This document shows, piece after piece, positions 1-8,911 of a DNA stretch of 45,215 nt (positions are counted from its first letter, which is position 1; every line of letters starts with the position of its first letter). The notes under the pieces are model-generated. The model saw only the letters and a list, made by a program, of their open reading frames with translations. It was not told the origin of the DNA and searched no databases. The position numbers and the translations under genes are program-made. The DNA is from an uncultured Bacteroidota bacterium (lineage in GTDB: Bacteria; Bacteroidota; Bacteroidia; Bacteroidales; VadinHA17), in the NCBI GenBank assembly GCA_937864815.1, contig CALMJY010000301.1, forward strand, positions 1 to 45,215. Reading direction: 5' to 3'.

Positions 1-1460
1 AAAAAAACAGTTAATACTTTATCCTTGTATTGAGCATATGCAATGAATACAAGTATTAGAATTGAATTTATTCCAATTTCCATACCAATGCTTTTATAGT
101 CATAATAATATCCAAACAAAACCATTGCTATTGCCAATATAAAATATGAAAAGACTTTTTTCATTTCATAATCCACCTTATAGTGTTTTTCCGCGAAAAT
201 GAAAGAAAAAATTATCATCGATCCATAAGATGCTACATGTGCCCATGCGGAAGCCATGTAACCAAATGATGGGATGAACAAAATATTGATTAAAACAGTT
301 ATCACCGCCCCTATTAAAGTAATATATACTGCATATCTTGTGAGATCATTAAGCTTATACCATATACTGTGATTTATATAGATCCCATACATTAGATACG
401 CCATACTAATTATAGGAACCACAACAATTGCATCCCTGTAATTTTTTCCAATAATATACTGGAATCCTGATATATATAAATTAATTCCAAGGAATACAAT
501 AAGCATTAGTATAATAAAATACTTCATCACAAAAGCATATGTTTCCTTTGCATCCGATCTGTTACCTCTCTCAAAAAAGAAAGGTTCCGCTGCAAATCTG
601 AACATCTGTATAAAAAGAGCCATTAATACTCCAATTTTATAAGCAGCACCATATTTACCCAATATGGAAAGTCCTTCCTCTTCTCCAATCATTCTCCTTA
701 AAAGTATCTTATCTATTGCATCATTTATAGCTCCGCTTAATCCTGCAAGTAAAAGCGGATAAGAATAATTAAACATCCTTCTCCATAATCCAAAATCAAA
801 TGAAAATCTTACTTTCAGAATTACAGGTAAAAGCATAAGCATGGTTACCCCACTGGAAACAAGATTTGCCAGAAAAATATATCCTACTTTATAGTCAGGG
901 TTATAAACGTTTTTGAACCATCCATTATTTTTCTGATATATAATCGGTGCAATCTTTAATAAAAATATAACCAGTCCAAGGGTTATTATGACATTCAGAA
1001 TTTTAATAATGCTGAATACCAAAGGCTTGTTTTCCTTTCTCAGCCTGGCAAAAGGGATTGCACTAAATGCATCAATGGCAACTATACCTGCAAACATTCT
1101 TATATAATCATAATTATTTCTGTAATTCATTACTACAGAAACAGGCTTTATGAAAATATTTACAAGAATTATAAACAATAGGGAAGTAAAAAACAGACTA
1201 ATAAGTGCAGTGTTATATACTTTATCTGATTCTTCATTATTCTGGACGAATCTGAAAAATCCTGTTTCCATGCCATATGTGAGAACAACAAGAAGAACGA
1301 CCATCCATGCATATAATTCAGTTACAACACCATAATCACTTGTATTTGTGAATATTCTTGTATAAAAAGGAGTTAAAACCGCGTAATGAAGGAATCTGGG
1401 AACTATTGTACCCAGTCCGTAAATAAGTGTTTGACCAGCCAGTTTCTTAACTTCCTTCAC
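1..1460 (-). CDS. Polysaccharide/O-antigen flippase (Wzx/MATE-like), 3' end outside window
   Basis: An open reading frame runs leftward off the window edge without a stop, giving 486 codons so far. It probably moves lipid-linked oligosaccharide across the inner membrane. The N-terminus KKLAGQTLIYGLGTIVPRF and the later motif AIDAFSAIPFARLRKEN are typical of Bacteroidota lipopolysaccharide-biosynthesis flippases, and hydrophobic segments occur throughout. Members are usually about 490-510 residues, so little should be missing. I chose a GTG start at 1458-1460 because it gives the usual N-terminus. The frame stays open upstream only to a TAA near 1520, and the only other start seen there is a TTG six codons earlier. 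The gene diverges from the cyclophilin gene across about 165 bp. The family is confident; the substrate is unknown. Confidence 0.8.
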   Translation of the reverse strand, partial: MKEVKKLAGQTLIYGLGTIVPRFLHYAVLTPFYTRIFTNTSDYGVVTELYAWMVVLLVVLTYGMETGFFRFVQNNEESDKVYNTALISLFFTSLLFIILVNIFIKPVSVVMNYRNNYDYIRMFAGIVAIDAFSAIPFARLRKENKPLVFSIIKILNVIITLGLVIFLLKIAPIIYQKNNGWFKNVYNPDYKVGYIFLANLVSSGVTMLMLLPVILKVRFSFDFGLWRRMFNYSYPLLLAGLSGAINDAIDKILLRRMIGEEEGLSILGKYGAAYKIGVLMALFIQMFRFAAEPFFFERGNRSDAKETYAFVMKYFIILMLIVFLGINLYISGFQYIIGKNYRDAIVVVPIISMAYLMYGIYINHSIWYKLNDLTRYAVYITLIGAVITVLINILFIPSFGYMASAWAHVASYGSMIIFSFIFAEKHYKVDYEMKKVFSYFILAIAMVLFGYYYDYKSIGMEIGINSILILVFIAYAQYKDKVLTVF

Positions 1461-1575
1461 CTTAAATAGAATCAGCAAATATAATTCTGATGATAAAATG
1501 AATCTCTTAATTTCATTTTATCGCACAAACATATTAAATGGAAATTAGAATTTTCCATTATCGCTCAAAGTTAAA

Positions 1576-1583
1576 TATCTTTG
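1576..1583 (+). promoter_or_regulatory. Candidate Bacteroidota -7 promoter element for the cyclophilin gene
   Basis: TATCTTTG matches the Bacteroidota -7 consensus TAnnTTTG and lies about 43 bp before the chosen ATG at 1626. A T-rich stretch about 20 bp upstream could serve as a weak -33 element but is not a clear TTTG. This is a pattern match only. Confidence 0.4.
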
Positions 1584-1625
1584 CAATCGTATTTACAGAA
1601 CGTTATTAACCAATTTACTAATTTC

Positions 1626-2438
1626 ATGAACATTCAATTTGCAAGATTTATCAGCCTGATATTCATTATAATTATTACAGCCTGTAATACACCCGGTGCA
1701 GGGGAGGATACAATTGTACTTATTAAAACAAGGGCAGGCGATATTAAAATAAAACTATATGATGAAACTCCCATCCACAGAGATAATTTTATTAAACTTG
1801 TAAATTCAGGCTTTTACGAAGGAATTTTATTCCACCGCGTTATTAAGGACTTTATGATCCAGGCGGGTGATCTCTTAACAAGTTCAAATTCAGAATTAAT
1901 CCCTGATTCTCTTAAGAACTATACCATTCCTGCAGAATTCAATTCCTCATTATATCATAAAAAAGGTGCTTTGGCTGCTGCCCGTCAGGGCAATGAAATT
2001 AATCCTTATATGAGATCATCAGGCACTCAATTTTATATAGTCCAGGGTAAAAAATACACTGATGACGAACTAAACAATGCTGAAATAAGGATAAACAGCC
2101 AGATAAAGCAGGGCAAATTTAATATTCTCATACGCGAAACTTCTGACAGTTTAAAATCAACAGGTTCTGCTTATACTGATGCTGAAGTTCAGGAGATTGC
2201 TTCCGGAAAAATGTTCAGATATCTTACTAATACTCCCGATTTCAAATTTACACCAGAACAGAGAATAAGTTATACTACCATTGGCGGCACACCAAGACTT
2301 GACGGAACATATACAGTGTTTGGTGAGGTCACAGAGGGAATGGATGTTGTTGACAAAATAGCATCAGAAAAGACCGATTCATCAGATAAACCTCTGAATA
2401 ATATAACTATTCTAAAAACAAAAGTTCTGAGAAAATAA
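1626..2438 (+). CDS. Peptidyl-prolyl cis-trans isomerase, cyclophilin type, lipoprotein
   Basis: This 270-residue protein should catalyse proline isomerisation during folding of exported proteins. The N-terminus has a hydrophobic stretch followed by a lipobox-like ITAC, so it is probably a lipoprotein facing the periplasm. Cyclophilin blocks are visible: NFIKLVNSGFYEGILFHRVI, IQAGD, SSGTQFYIVQGK, and later DGTYTVFGEVTEGMDVVDKI. About 75 residues are inserted between the QFYIVQG strand and the DGTYTVFG block, so it is longer than a minimal cyclophilin. The frame could begin 45 bp earlier at a TTG, but that would put a non-hydrophobic leader before the signal peptide and would overlap the candidate promoter, so the ATG at 1626 is preferred. 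It lies 28 bp upstream of pheS and may be cotranscribed with it. Confidence 0.88.
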   Translation: MNIQFARFISLIFIIIITACNTPGAGEDTIVLIKTRAGDIKIKLYDETPIHRDNFIKLVNSGFYEGILFHRVIKDFMIQAGDLLTSSNSELIPDSLKNYTIPAEFNSSLYHKKGALAAARQGNEINPYMRSSGTQFYIVQGKKYTDDELNNAEIRINSQIKQGKFNILIRETSDSLKSTGSAYTDAEVQEIASGKMFRYLTNTPDFKFTPEQRISYTTIGGTPRLDGTYTVFGEVTEGMDVVDKIASEKTDSSDKPLNNITILKTKVLRK

Positions 2439-2466
2439 TTTATACTTGCATTAAATTAGGAAGAAA

Positions 2467-3507
2467 ATGCTTGAAAAAATTGGAAATCTTTTAAAGGAGG
2501 TAAGATCATTCTCAGCCCTAAATAATGAAGAACTGGAATCCTTCAGGCTTAAATTCCTAAGCAAGAAAGGTCTTTTAAGCGATCTTTTTGAAGATTTCAA
2601 GAATGTTCCTCCGGAATTAAAGAAAGAAGTTGGTCAAAAACTTAACATGCTTAAGCAGGAAGCGTTTGACAGGTACAACATCATAAAATCATCATTTGCT
2701 GATACTGATGAAAAGACAGAAGGTTCTGATCTAAGCCGTCCTGCTTTACCTTTTCAACTTGGTTCAAGACATCCTATATCCATAGTACGAAATGAAATTA
2801 TAGATATTTTCTCCAGGATCGGTTTTATTGTTTCTGAAGGACCTGAAATTGAAGATGATGATCATGTCTTTACAAAGCTGAATTTTGCTCCGGAACATCC
2901 TGCCCGGGATATGCAGGATACATTTTATATTTCACGTTTGTCTTTGGAGGATTCCAGTCCGGAGGACATACTTTTGCGTACACATACATCTTCTGTTCAG
3001 GTAAGGGTAATGCAGAGCCAGAAGCCCCCGATAAGAACCATATCTCCCGGAAGGGTATTTCGTAATGAAGCTATTTCTGCAAGGGCCCACTGTATATTTC
3101 ACCAGGTTGAGGGATTATATATTGATGAAAATGTATCATTCGCTGATCTCAAACAAACTCTTCTGTTTTTTTCACGTGAAATATTCGGAAAAGATACAGA
3201 GATAAGGCTGAGGCCCTCATATTTCCCATTTACAGAACCTTCGGCTGAAATGGATGTGAGCTGTAAGATTTGTGGTGGAAAAGGTTGTAATGTATGTAAA
3301 TATACCGGCTGGCTCGAGGTATTAGGATGCGGAATGGTACATCCAAATGTTCTTGAAGCCTGCAGTATTGATAGCAGGAAATTTACAGGTTTTGCTTTTG
3401 GTATGGGCATTGAAAGGCTTGCTATGCTAAAGTATCAGGTAAACGATCTGAGACTGTATTTCGAGAATGATATCCGGTTTCTTGACCAGTTTAAAACTGC
3501 TCTCTGA
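2467..3507 (+). CDS. pheS: Phenylalanyl-tRNA synthetase alpha subunit
   Basis: PheS charges tRNA-Phe with phenylalanine as part of a cytoplasmic alpha2-beta2 enzyme. The 346-residue protein has an N-terminal coiled-coil-like tRNA-binding region (about residues 1-90) and then the class II catalytic core. Visible blocks are GSRHPIS, RTHTSSVQVRVM, the motif 2 region SPGRVFRNEAISARAHCIFH, and motif 3 GFAFGMGIERLAMLKY. A CKICGGKGCNVC segment before motif 3 looks like a four-cysteine metal site, which I recall in other Bacteroidota PheS proteins. Length is normal. The ATG follows GGAAGAAA. pheT is not adjacent here, which is common in this phylum. Confidence 0.97.
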   Translation: MLEKIGNLLKEVRSFSALNNEELESFRLKFLSKKGLLSDLFEDFKNVPPELKKEVGQKLNMLKQEAFDRYNIIKSSFADTDEKTEGSDLSRPALPFQLGSRHPISIVRNEIIDIFSRIGFIVSEGPEIEDDDHVFTKLNFAPEHPARDMQDTFYISRLSLEDSSPEDILLRTHTSSVQVRVMQSQKPPIRTISPGRVFRNEAISARAHCIFHQVEGLYIDENVSFADLKQTLLFFSREIFGKDTEIRLRPSYFPFTEPSAEMDVSCKICGGKGCNVCKYTGWLEVLGCGMVHPNVLEACSIDSRKFTGFAFGMGIERLAMLKYQVNDLRLYFENDIRFLDQFKTAL

Positions 3508-3564
3508 ATAATTGAACACAATCAATGATTTAAACGTTATATCAAAACATAAATATATCCTTTG

Positions 3565-4275
3565 ATGAAACAGCAAGAAAACCAAATTCCTCTTTGTGCT
3601 AAATGCTCCTTTGATTCTGAAGGCATTTTCAGGAATCTGACTGCTGAGGAAACTGATATTTTAAATTTTGAAAAGGACTTCAGGCAGTATAAGAGAGGCG
3701 ACGTTCTTTATCAGGAGGGTAACCGGATAAGCGGTTTCTTCTGTATAAATAATGGTATAATCAAAGTTTTTAAAACAGGGCTTGACGGTAAAGAACAGAT
3801 TATAAGATTTGCAAAGAAAGGTGATATTATTGCTTACCGGAGTGTTCTCAGCAATGAACTGGCATGCACTTCTGCAAAAGTTATAGAAGATTGCCAGGTA
3901 TGTTTTATCCCTTCAGAAATCCTCATTTCGTTCATTAAATCCAATTCAACATTTGCTCTTGACCTTATCAGGCTTGCATGCCAGGAGCTTGGGGAAGCAA
4001 ATTCTTTCATTACTGATATTGCACAAAAGACTGTAAGGGAGCGGCTTGCCGAGGTTCTCCTTCTCCTTGTCAATGATTTTGGCCTAGATAATGATAAATA
4101 TCTCAAAATATCCCTGACCCGCGAAGAGCTCGCCAATATTGTAGGTACTGCAACGGAATCGGTTATCAGGCTTCTATCCGAATTCAAATCAGACAGGCTG
4201 GTGGAACTTAACGGGAGAAAAATAAGAATTCTCGACTCAAAAGGTCTTGAAAAAATAAGCAACGTCTACAATTAA
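3565..4275 (+). CDS. Crp/Fnr-family transcriptional regulator
   Basis: The 236-residue protein has a cyclic-nucleotide-binding-like beta-roll (about 25-125), a dimerisation helix (about 127-160) and a C-terminal winged helix-turn-helix. The HTH spans about 184-208, starting LTREELANIVGTATESVIRL; its E198-x3-R202 matches the specificity glutamate and arginine of CRP and FNR recognition helices. The N-terminus carries a CxxC pair (C11, C14), with further cysteines at 60, 101, 110, 113 and 139, so a redox or Fe-S sensing role is possible but unproven. The ATG at 3565 directly follows a TTG in frame and is preferred. It ends 12 bp before the convergent ruvB end. Its target genes cannot be read from the sequence. 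Confidence 0.9.
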   Translation: MKQQENQIPLCAKCSFDSEGIFRNLTAEETDILNFEKDFRQYKRGDVLYQEGNRISGFFCINNGIIKVFKTGLDGKEQIIRFAKKGDIIAYRSVLSNELACTSAKVIEDCQVCFIPSEILISFIKSNSTFALDLIRLACQELGEANSFITDIAQKTVRERLAEVLLLLVNDFGLDNDKYLKISLTREELANIVGTATESVIRLLSEFKSDRLVELNGRKIRILDSKGLEKISNVYN

Positions 4276-4287
4276 TTCTTTCTTATA

Positions 4288-5313
4288 TCAGAAAAGAGAC
4301 CCGGTTCCCGGATGTTTTAATGTTTTTCCAAGGTGGTTATAAGCGTGTTCTGTTGCTTCACGGCCACGGGGTGTTCTCTTTAAATACCCCTCTTTAATAA
4401 GGAAGGGTTCATAAACTTCTTCAATTGTTCCGCTTTCTTCTCCAACAGCAGTTGCTATAGTTGTCAGTCCTACAGGTCCGCCGCTGAACTTATCTATGAT
4501 CACAGAAAGTATTCTGTTATCCATTTCGTCAAGACCATGCTGGTCAATATTAAGGGCTTTAAGTCCATACCGGGTTATATCGATGTCTATTTCACCTGAT
4601 CCTTTAACCTGGGCGAAATCCCTGATCCGTCTAAGTAATGCATTTGCGATCCTTGGTGTTCCTCTGGATCGTCTTGCAATTTCAACAGCTGCACTTTCAT
4701 TAATCTTTATGTTCAATATCCCTGCTGATCTTTTTACTATACCTGTAAGAATCTCATGATCATAATATTCCAAATGGAATTTAATTCCGAATCTGGCCCT
4801 GAGTGGACTTGTCAGAAGACCAGATCTGGTAGTTGCGCCGATCAGGGTAAAATTATTGAGGGTAAGCTGAACAGATCTTGCGCTTGGTCCTTTATCGATC
4901 ATTATATCGATCTGGAAATCTTCCATTGCTGAATAAAGATACTCCTCAACTATTGGGCTCAGCCGATGTATTTCGTCAATAAAAAGAACATCTCCTTCCT
5001 GCAGGTTTGTAAGAAGTCCGGCAAGATCTCCGGGTTTGTCAAGAACAGGACCGGAAGTTACCCTCATATTTACCTTGAGTTCATTGCTGATAATAGCTGC
5101 CAGGGTAGTTTTTCCAAGCCCCGGAGGTCCGTGGAGCAGAACATGATCAAGGGATTCTCCTCTTTGTTTTGCTGCTGTAACAAAAACCTCAAGATTTTCA
5201 ATAACCTGTTTCTGTCCCTTAAAATCACTGAAGCTCAATGGCCTCAGTTGTTTCTCAAACTCCTTGTCAGTTGCAGAGATAATTTCTTTTCTGAGATCTA
5301 GGCTATCTTCCAT
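4288..5313 (-). CDS. ruvB: Holliday junction branch-migration helicase RuvB
   Basis: RuvB is the AAA+ motor that, with RuvA, drives branch migration of Holliday junctions in recombination repair. The 341 residues contain Walker [10 protein letters not shown] (62-70), Walker B VLFIDEIH (109-116), sensor 1 GATTRSG (159-165), the arginine finger in LRARFG (171-176), and the C-terminal winged-helix DNA-binding domain including RTPRGREAT. Length is typical. It is the last gene of a leftward group with the MORN protein (9-bp gap) and nadA. ruvA and ruvC are not in the window, and separation of ruvA from ruvB is common in Bacteroidota. Confidence 0.98.
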   Translation of the reverse strand: MEDSLDLRKEIISATDKEFEKQLRPLSFSDFKGQKQVIENLEVFVTAAKQRGESLDHVLLHGPPGLGKTTLAAIISNELKVNMRVTSGPVLDKPGDLAGLLTNLQEGDVLFIDEIHRLSPIVEEYLYSAMEDFQIDIMIDKGPSARSVQLTLNNFTLIGATTRSGLLTSPLRARFGIKFHLEYYDHEILTGIVKRSAGILNIKINESAAVEIARRSRGTPRIANALLRRIRDFAQVKGSGEIDIDITRYGLKALNIDQHGLDEMDNRILSVIIDKFSGGPVGLTTIATAVGEESGTIEEVYEPFLIKEGYLKRTPRGREATEHAYNHLGKTLKHPGTGSLF

Positions 5314-5322
5314 CTGGTATTC

Positions 5323-6879
5323 CTACTTAATAAGTTTTGTATCACTTTCCGGCAGTTTTATTCTTACACCATTAATTGATGTTTCAACATCATCCTTATA
5401 AGTTATGACCAGCAATGCGTTTCCTTCCTCATCAAACTTTTTCCATGTTTTCTGCCTTATTCCCATCTGGAAATACTGTTCTTCCCTTAATTTACCATTT
5501 TCATAATAATACCTGTGTTCTCCATCAGGATTACCCTGAATAAAATTACCTTTGAATTTCAATTCACCATCAGGATAATAACCTTTCCATACTCCATCTT
5601 TCAGACCTGTAATATATTTTCCTTCCTCCGTATAATCTCCCGATTTATGCTTCCAGTCTCCATTCTTTTCGTTATCAAGGTATTGACCCTGGGTAATTAT
5701 TTCTCCTGTTTCGGAATATTCACTGCTGGCACCATCTCGTCTGCCCTGAAAATACTCTTCTTCCCGGAGAAGCTGACCGTTTTCGTAATACCATTTCCAA
5801 AGTCCGTCAGGTCTACCAGCGTTAAATGAACCTGTTTGTTCAATTTTACCGGCTTTATTATAAAATCTCCATACTCCTGTCTTCCTGTTATCAGTATACT
5901 GGCCCTCAGCCATTGTTTTAGCGTCAGGGTATAGATCTTTCCATTTACCGTTATAATTTCCTGCTTCATCAACTATGCCTTCAGACAAAAGCAGTCCGTT
6001 ATCGTTATATATGTAGGCATTTGTAACTTTTCCATCTTTTCCGTAATCTCTGTGTACTCCAACAGGTACATTATTTCTGTATGGTCCGCTATAGATCAGT
6101 TTTCCATCTGAATCATATTTATTAACTATTTCAATATCAGGAGCATCTTCAACACTTGATTTTACAATGGATCCATTCTCATAAAGCATGGTAAGTATTA
6201 GTTTTCCCCGGTTATCATATTCCTTGTAATAACCATGCATAAGATCATCTCTGAATGTCTTTTCTGACTTAATGTTTCCGTTGGGATAAAACTCTTTCCA
6301 CTCGCCGTGCTTAAGACCTTTGCTGTCGGTTCTGTTTATACGTTCGCGGCTTACGAGGAAGTCTTTGCTATATTCAAGGAGAGTTATAATATTTCCTTCT
6401 TTGTCATATTCCCTTGAAAGTCCTTCTTTTTTGCCACCATTATATAAAAATGTTTGCTGTATTTTCCCATCAGGATAAAATATATAAGCCGTACCTTCCT
6501 TTTTATCTCCTGCAAAGAGTTCTTTGGACCATATGTAAACTCCTTTTGAAGGATCTTTCTTATATTTAAAATACCAGCCATTCTTTTTACCAAGCAGATA
6601 ATTTATTTTTTCTGTTGTATCTCCTGCCTGGTCAAAGAATACCCAGATGCTGTCAAGTAAAAAATTTGTTCTTTTTCCTTCTGATTTCTTAATACCTGTA
6701 ACAAAATAGCTTTTCCAGAATCCATCAGGCTTTCCATCCTTTAATATCCCTTCGCTTGAAACAGAGCCATTAGGATATTTGAAAACATGATAACCATCCT
6801 TATTGTCTGAATTGCTATTCTGGGCAGACAAAAGGTTAAAAAATAAAACTGATAAAAGAAAAGCAATAATCCTCTGCAT
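5323..6879 (-). CDS. Exported MORN_2/YwqK-type repeat protein
   Basis: This 518-residue protein has a signal peptide (IIAFLLSVLFFNLLSAQ) and then roughly fourteen tandem repeats of about 23 residues with the pattern Y-x-N/D-G-x-x-x-x-E-G-x-(6)-G-x-W-x-x-Y. Examples are GVWRFYNKAGKIEQTGSF and GLWKWYYENGQLLREEEYF. These are MORN_2 repeats, sometimes labelled YwqK antitoxin-like, a label that carries little functional information. The protein is probably periplasmic or surface exposed. A short non-repeat tail rich in Lys and Asp ends it. It sits 3 bp after nadA and 9 bp before ruvB, so it must be cotranscribed with them, but no functional link is known to me. Confidence 0.85.
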   Translation of the reverse strand: MQRIIAFLLSVLFFNLLSAQNSNSDNKDGYHVFKYPNGSVSSEGILKDGKPDGFWKSYFVTGIKKSEGKRTNFLLDSIWVFFDQAGDTTEKINYLLGKKNGWYFKYKKDPSKGVYIWSKELFAGDKKEGTAYIFYPDGKIQQTFLYNGGKKEGLSREYDKEGNIITLLEYSKDFLVSRERINRTDSKGLKHGEWKEFYPNGNIKSEKTFRDDLMHGYYKEYDNRGKLILTMLYENGSIVKSSVEDAPDIEIVNKYDSDGKLIYSGPYRNNVPVGVHRDYGKDGKVTNAYIYNDNGLLLSEGIVDEAGNYNGKWKDLYPDAKTMAEGQYTDNRKTGVWRFYNKAGKIEQTGSFNAGRPDGLWKWYYENGQLLREEEYFQGRRDGASSEYSETGEIITQGQYLDNEKNGDWKHKSGDYTEEGKYITGLKDGVWKGYYPDGELKFKGNFIQGNPDGEHRYYYENGKLREEQYFQMGIRQKTWKKFDEEGNALLVITYKDDVETSINGVRIKLPESDTKLIK

Positions 6880-6882
6880 AAG

Positions 6883-7872
6883 TTATAATCCAAGTTTCTT
6901 TGATATCTCCATCATTCTAATTATAGGTTTTCTGGCTTTAATTATTATTTCGCTGTCTAAATCGATTTCAGGTGCTTCTGTTTTTAAACAGTTGTAAATC
7001 TTTTCAAGTGAAATAAGTTTCATGAAATTACATTCGCTGCATCCGCAGGTAGAATCTTTCGGAGGTGCAGGAATAAATTTTTTATCGGGATTTTCCTTCT
7101 GCATCTGATGAATAATTCCGACCTCGGTTGCAATAATATAGATTTTTGCACTATCTGTTTTTGAATACTTTAAAAGTGAAGAAGTTGATCCGATATAATC
7201 CGCAACCATTCTTACTGGCAGCTCACATTCAGGATGTACTATCAGTTTTGCATCAGTATATTCATTCTTCAATTTCAGTATTGCTTCCAGAGAGAATTCT
7301 TCATGCACATGGCATGCTCCATTCCATACTATAATATCTCTTCCTGTTTTGTTAAGAACGTAGTTTCCAAGATTTCGGTCAGGAGCAAAAATGATCTTTT
7401 CTTTCTCTGGCAATGACTCAACTATCTGAATTGCATTGCTTGAAGTACAAATAATATCCGACAATGCTTTTATTTCAGCAGTTGTATTGACATAAGTAAC
7501 AACAGTCCTTCCAGGATTATCATCAATAAATTTCTTAAAATCCTCTTCCCTGCATGAATCAGCCAGAGAACAACCGGCATTTATATCCGGAAGAAGTATT
7601 TTTTTATCAGGAGCAAGAATTTTAGCTGTTTCAGCCATGAATTTTACACCTGCAAAAAGTATAATATCAGCTTCATTGGAGGCTGCTTTCTGTGACAAAG
7701 CGAGACTGTCTCCCACAAAATCAGCTATATCCTGTATATCTGATGTCTGATAATAGTGAGCCAGGATAATTGCATTCTTTTCAGCTCTCAGTTTATTAAT
7801 TCCTTCTATGTATTCTTCAGCCTTAAGATGCTTCATTTCATTCACATTATTTAAAGGTATAAACTTAATCAA
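6883..7872 (-). CDS. nadA: Quinolinate synthase NadA
   Basis: NadA condenses iminoaspartate with dihydroxyacetone phosphate to quinolinate, the first dedicated intermediate in NAD synthesis, using a [4Fe-4S] cluster. The 329-residue protein shows LAHYYQTSDIQDIADFVGDS (38-57), GVKFMAETAK (75-84) and candidate cluster cysteines C101 (NAGCSLADSC), C187 (NGACHVHEEF) and the CGCSEC group at 276-281. Spacing of about 86 residues between the first two resembles characterised NadA proteins. An internal ATG at codon 13 is an alternative start, leaving the catalytic core intact. nadB and nadC are not visible here. It is the first gene of the nadA-MORN-ruvB operon and reads away from the long intergenic region. 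Confidence 0.96.
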   Translation of the reverse strand: MIKFIPLNNVNEMKHLKAEEYIEGINKLRAEKNAIILAHYYQTSDIQDIADFVGDSLALSQKAASNEADIILFAGVKFMAETAKILAPDKKILLPDINAGCSLADSCREEDFKKFIDDNPGRTVVTYVNTTAEIKALSDIICTSSNAIQIVESLPEKEKIIFAPDRNLGNYVLNKTGRDIIVWNGACHVHEEFSLEAILKLKNEYTDAKLIVHPECELPVRMVADYIGSTSSLLKYSKTDSAKIYIIATEVGIIHQMQKENPDKKFIPAPPKDSTCGCSECNFMKLISLEKIYNCLKTEAPEIDLDSEIIIKARKPIIRMMEISKKLGL

Positions 7873-8460
7873 TAAAGTTGTTTTGTTTAAGTCTCAAATA
7901 CCGTTTTGCACAATTATTAACAACACAATAGAAATAAAATTTTATATAAATATTTTTTATGATATTGTTTATGTCCTGTTAATAGTGTTTAAAAAATTAT
8001 CAGATTTATGTTGCCCATATCAACATTAAAACTGAATAAACAACTTTTCAACAAATCAAAAAACATACCATTTTTGATAATCAGAACATTACTGATATAA
8101 TTAACAACCGTTAATACTAAATTGTTGATAGACAAAAGTGGACAAAATTATATTTTAAATTGTTTATTAAAGGTTTGTATTTTGAATAAATTCCATAAAA
8201 ACTTTTCGGAAGAGATAAATTTTAAGAAACAAAGCGAAATTTCATATATAAAAAATGAAAAGAATCGCATACTCCACAGGTTTTATACATCTTATTAACA
8301 TTCTTTTCAAGGGAGTCTGTCCATAAAGAATTTTTATCTAGAAAGCAGATGTTTATAATTCTTCACAAAGTTTAAAAAGATATTAGAGTATTATTTTCTT
8401 AAAAGGATGCAATTATATTATTTTGTACAATGATTATCAGGATCTACAAACAATATTAAT
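7873..8460. other. 588-bp AT-rich divergent intergenic region (promoters; possible DnaA-box cluster)
   Basis: No credible gene is seen in this stretch between the divergent nadA and rpiB genes. It must hold promoters for both directions. Several nonamers differ by two bases from the DnaA box TTATCCACA: ATATCAACA (8017-8025), TTTTCAACA (8045-8053), TGTTGATAG on the other strand (8123-8131), AGTGGACAA on the other strand (8137-8145) and TACTCCACA (8270-8278). In such AT-rich DNA two-mismatch hits are expected by chance, so an origin is only a possibility. No riboswitch or small RNA was recognised. Confidence 0.5.
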
Positions 8461-8910
8461 TTGAAAAAGAAAAAGATAGTTGTCGTATCCGACCATGCCG
8501 GCTTTTTTCTGAAAGAAAAAATAGTCAAATTTCTGATTAAAGAAAAATATGACATAAAGGATTTTGGCTGTTTCAATGCAGATCCGCCTGTGGATTATCC
8601 TGATTATGGTCATCCGCTTGCCGATGCAGTTTCTGCCGGAGAGTATGATCTGGGAATTTCCATTTGCGGAACGGGCAATGGTATTAATATGGTTGTTAAT
8701 AAACACCAGGGAATCAGAAGTGCTTTATGCTGGAATGAGGAGATTAGCCGGTTAGCCAGGGCTCATAATGATGCTAATATTTGTGCATTACCAGGAAGGT
8801 TTATTACTGAATCGGAGGCATACCTTATTGTAAAGACTTTTTTAACAACAGAATTTGAAGGAGGCCGTCATAAACCAAGAATAGATAAGATTCCTTTAAA
8901 ATTGTTCTAA
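8461..8910 (+). CDS. rpiB: Ribose-5-phosphate isomerase B
   Basis: RpiB interconverts ribose 5-phosphate and ribulose 5-phosphate in the non-oxidative pentose phosphate pathway. The 149-residue protein has the N-terminal VVVSDHAGFFLKE block (D11, H12), the active-site cysteine C69 in ISICGTGNGINM, and AHNDANICALPGRFI with H102. Length is typical of the LacAB_rpiB family. The start appears to be TTG at 8461; the nearest upstream ATG (8430) is out of frame and the N-terminus from the TTG aligns with family starts. The Rrf2 gene begins one base after its stop region, so the two are cotranscribed. Confidence 0.94.
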   Translation: MKKKKIVVVSDHAGFFLKEKIVKFLIKEKYDIKDFGCFNADPPVDYPDYGHPLADAVSAGEYDLGISICGTGNGINMVVNKHQGIRSALCWNEEISRLARAHNDANICALPGRFITESEAYLIVKTFLTTEFEGGRHKPRIDKIPLKLF

Positions 8911-8911
8911 A

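Noticed and set aside
1581-1625. TTG start 45 bp upstream for the cyclophilin
   Set aside because: It overlaps the TATCTTTG promoter-like element and would put extra polar residues before the lipoprotein signal.
3099-3410. 103-codon open frame on the minus strand inside pheS
   Set aside because: It lies wholly antisense to a strongly conserved gene and has no recognisable protein features.
7873-8460. tRNA, riboswitch or small RNA in the long intergenic region
   Set aside because: No cloverleaf, conserved riboswitch core or strong hairpin with T-run was seen; only AT-rich sequence with weak boxes.
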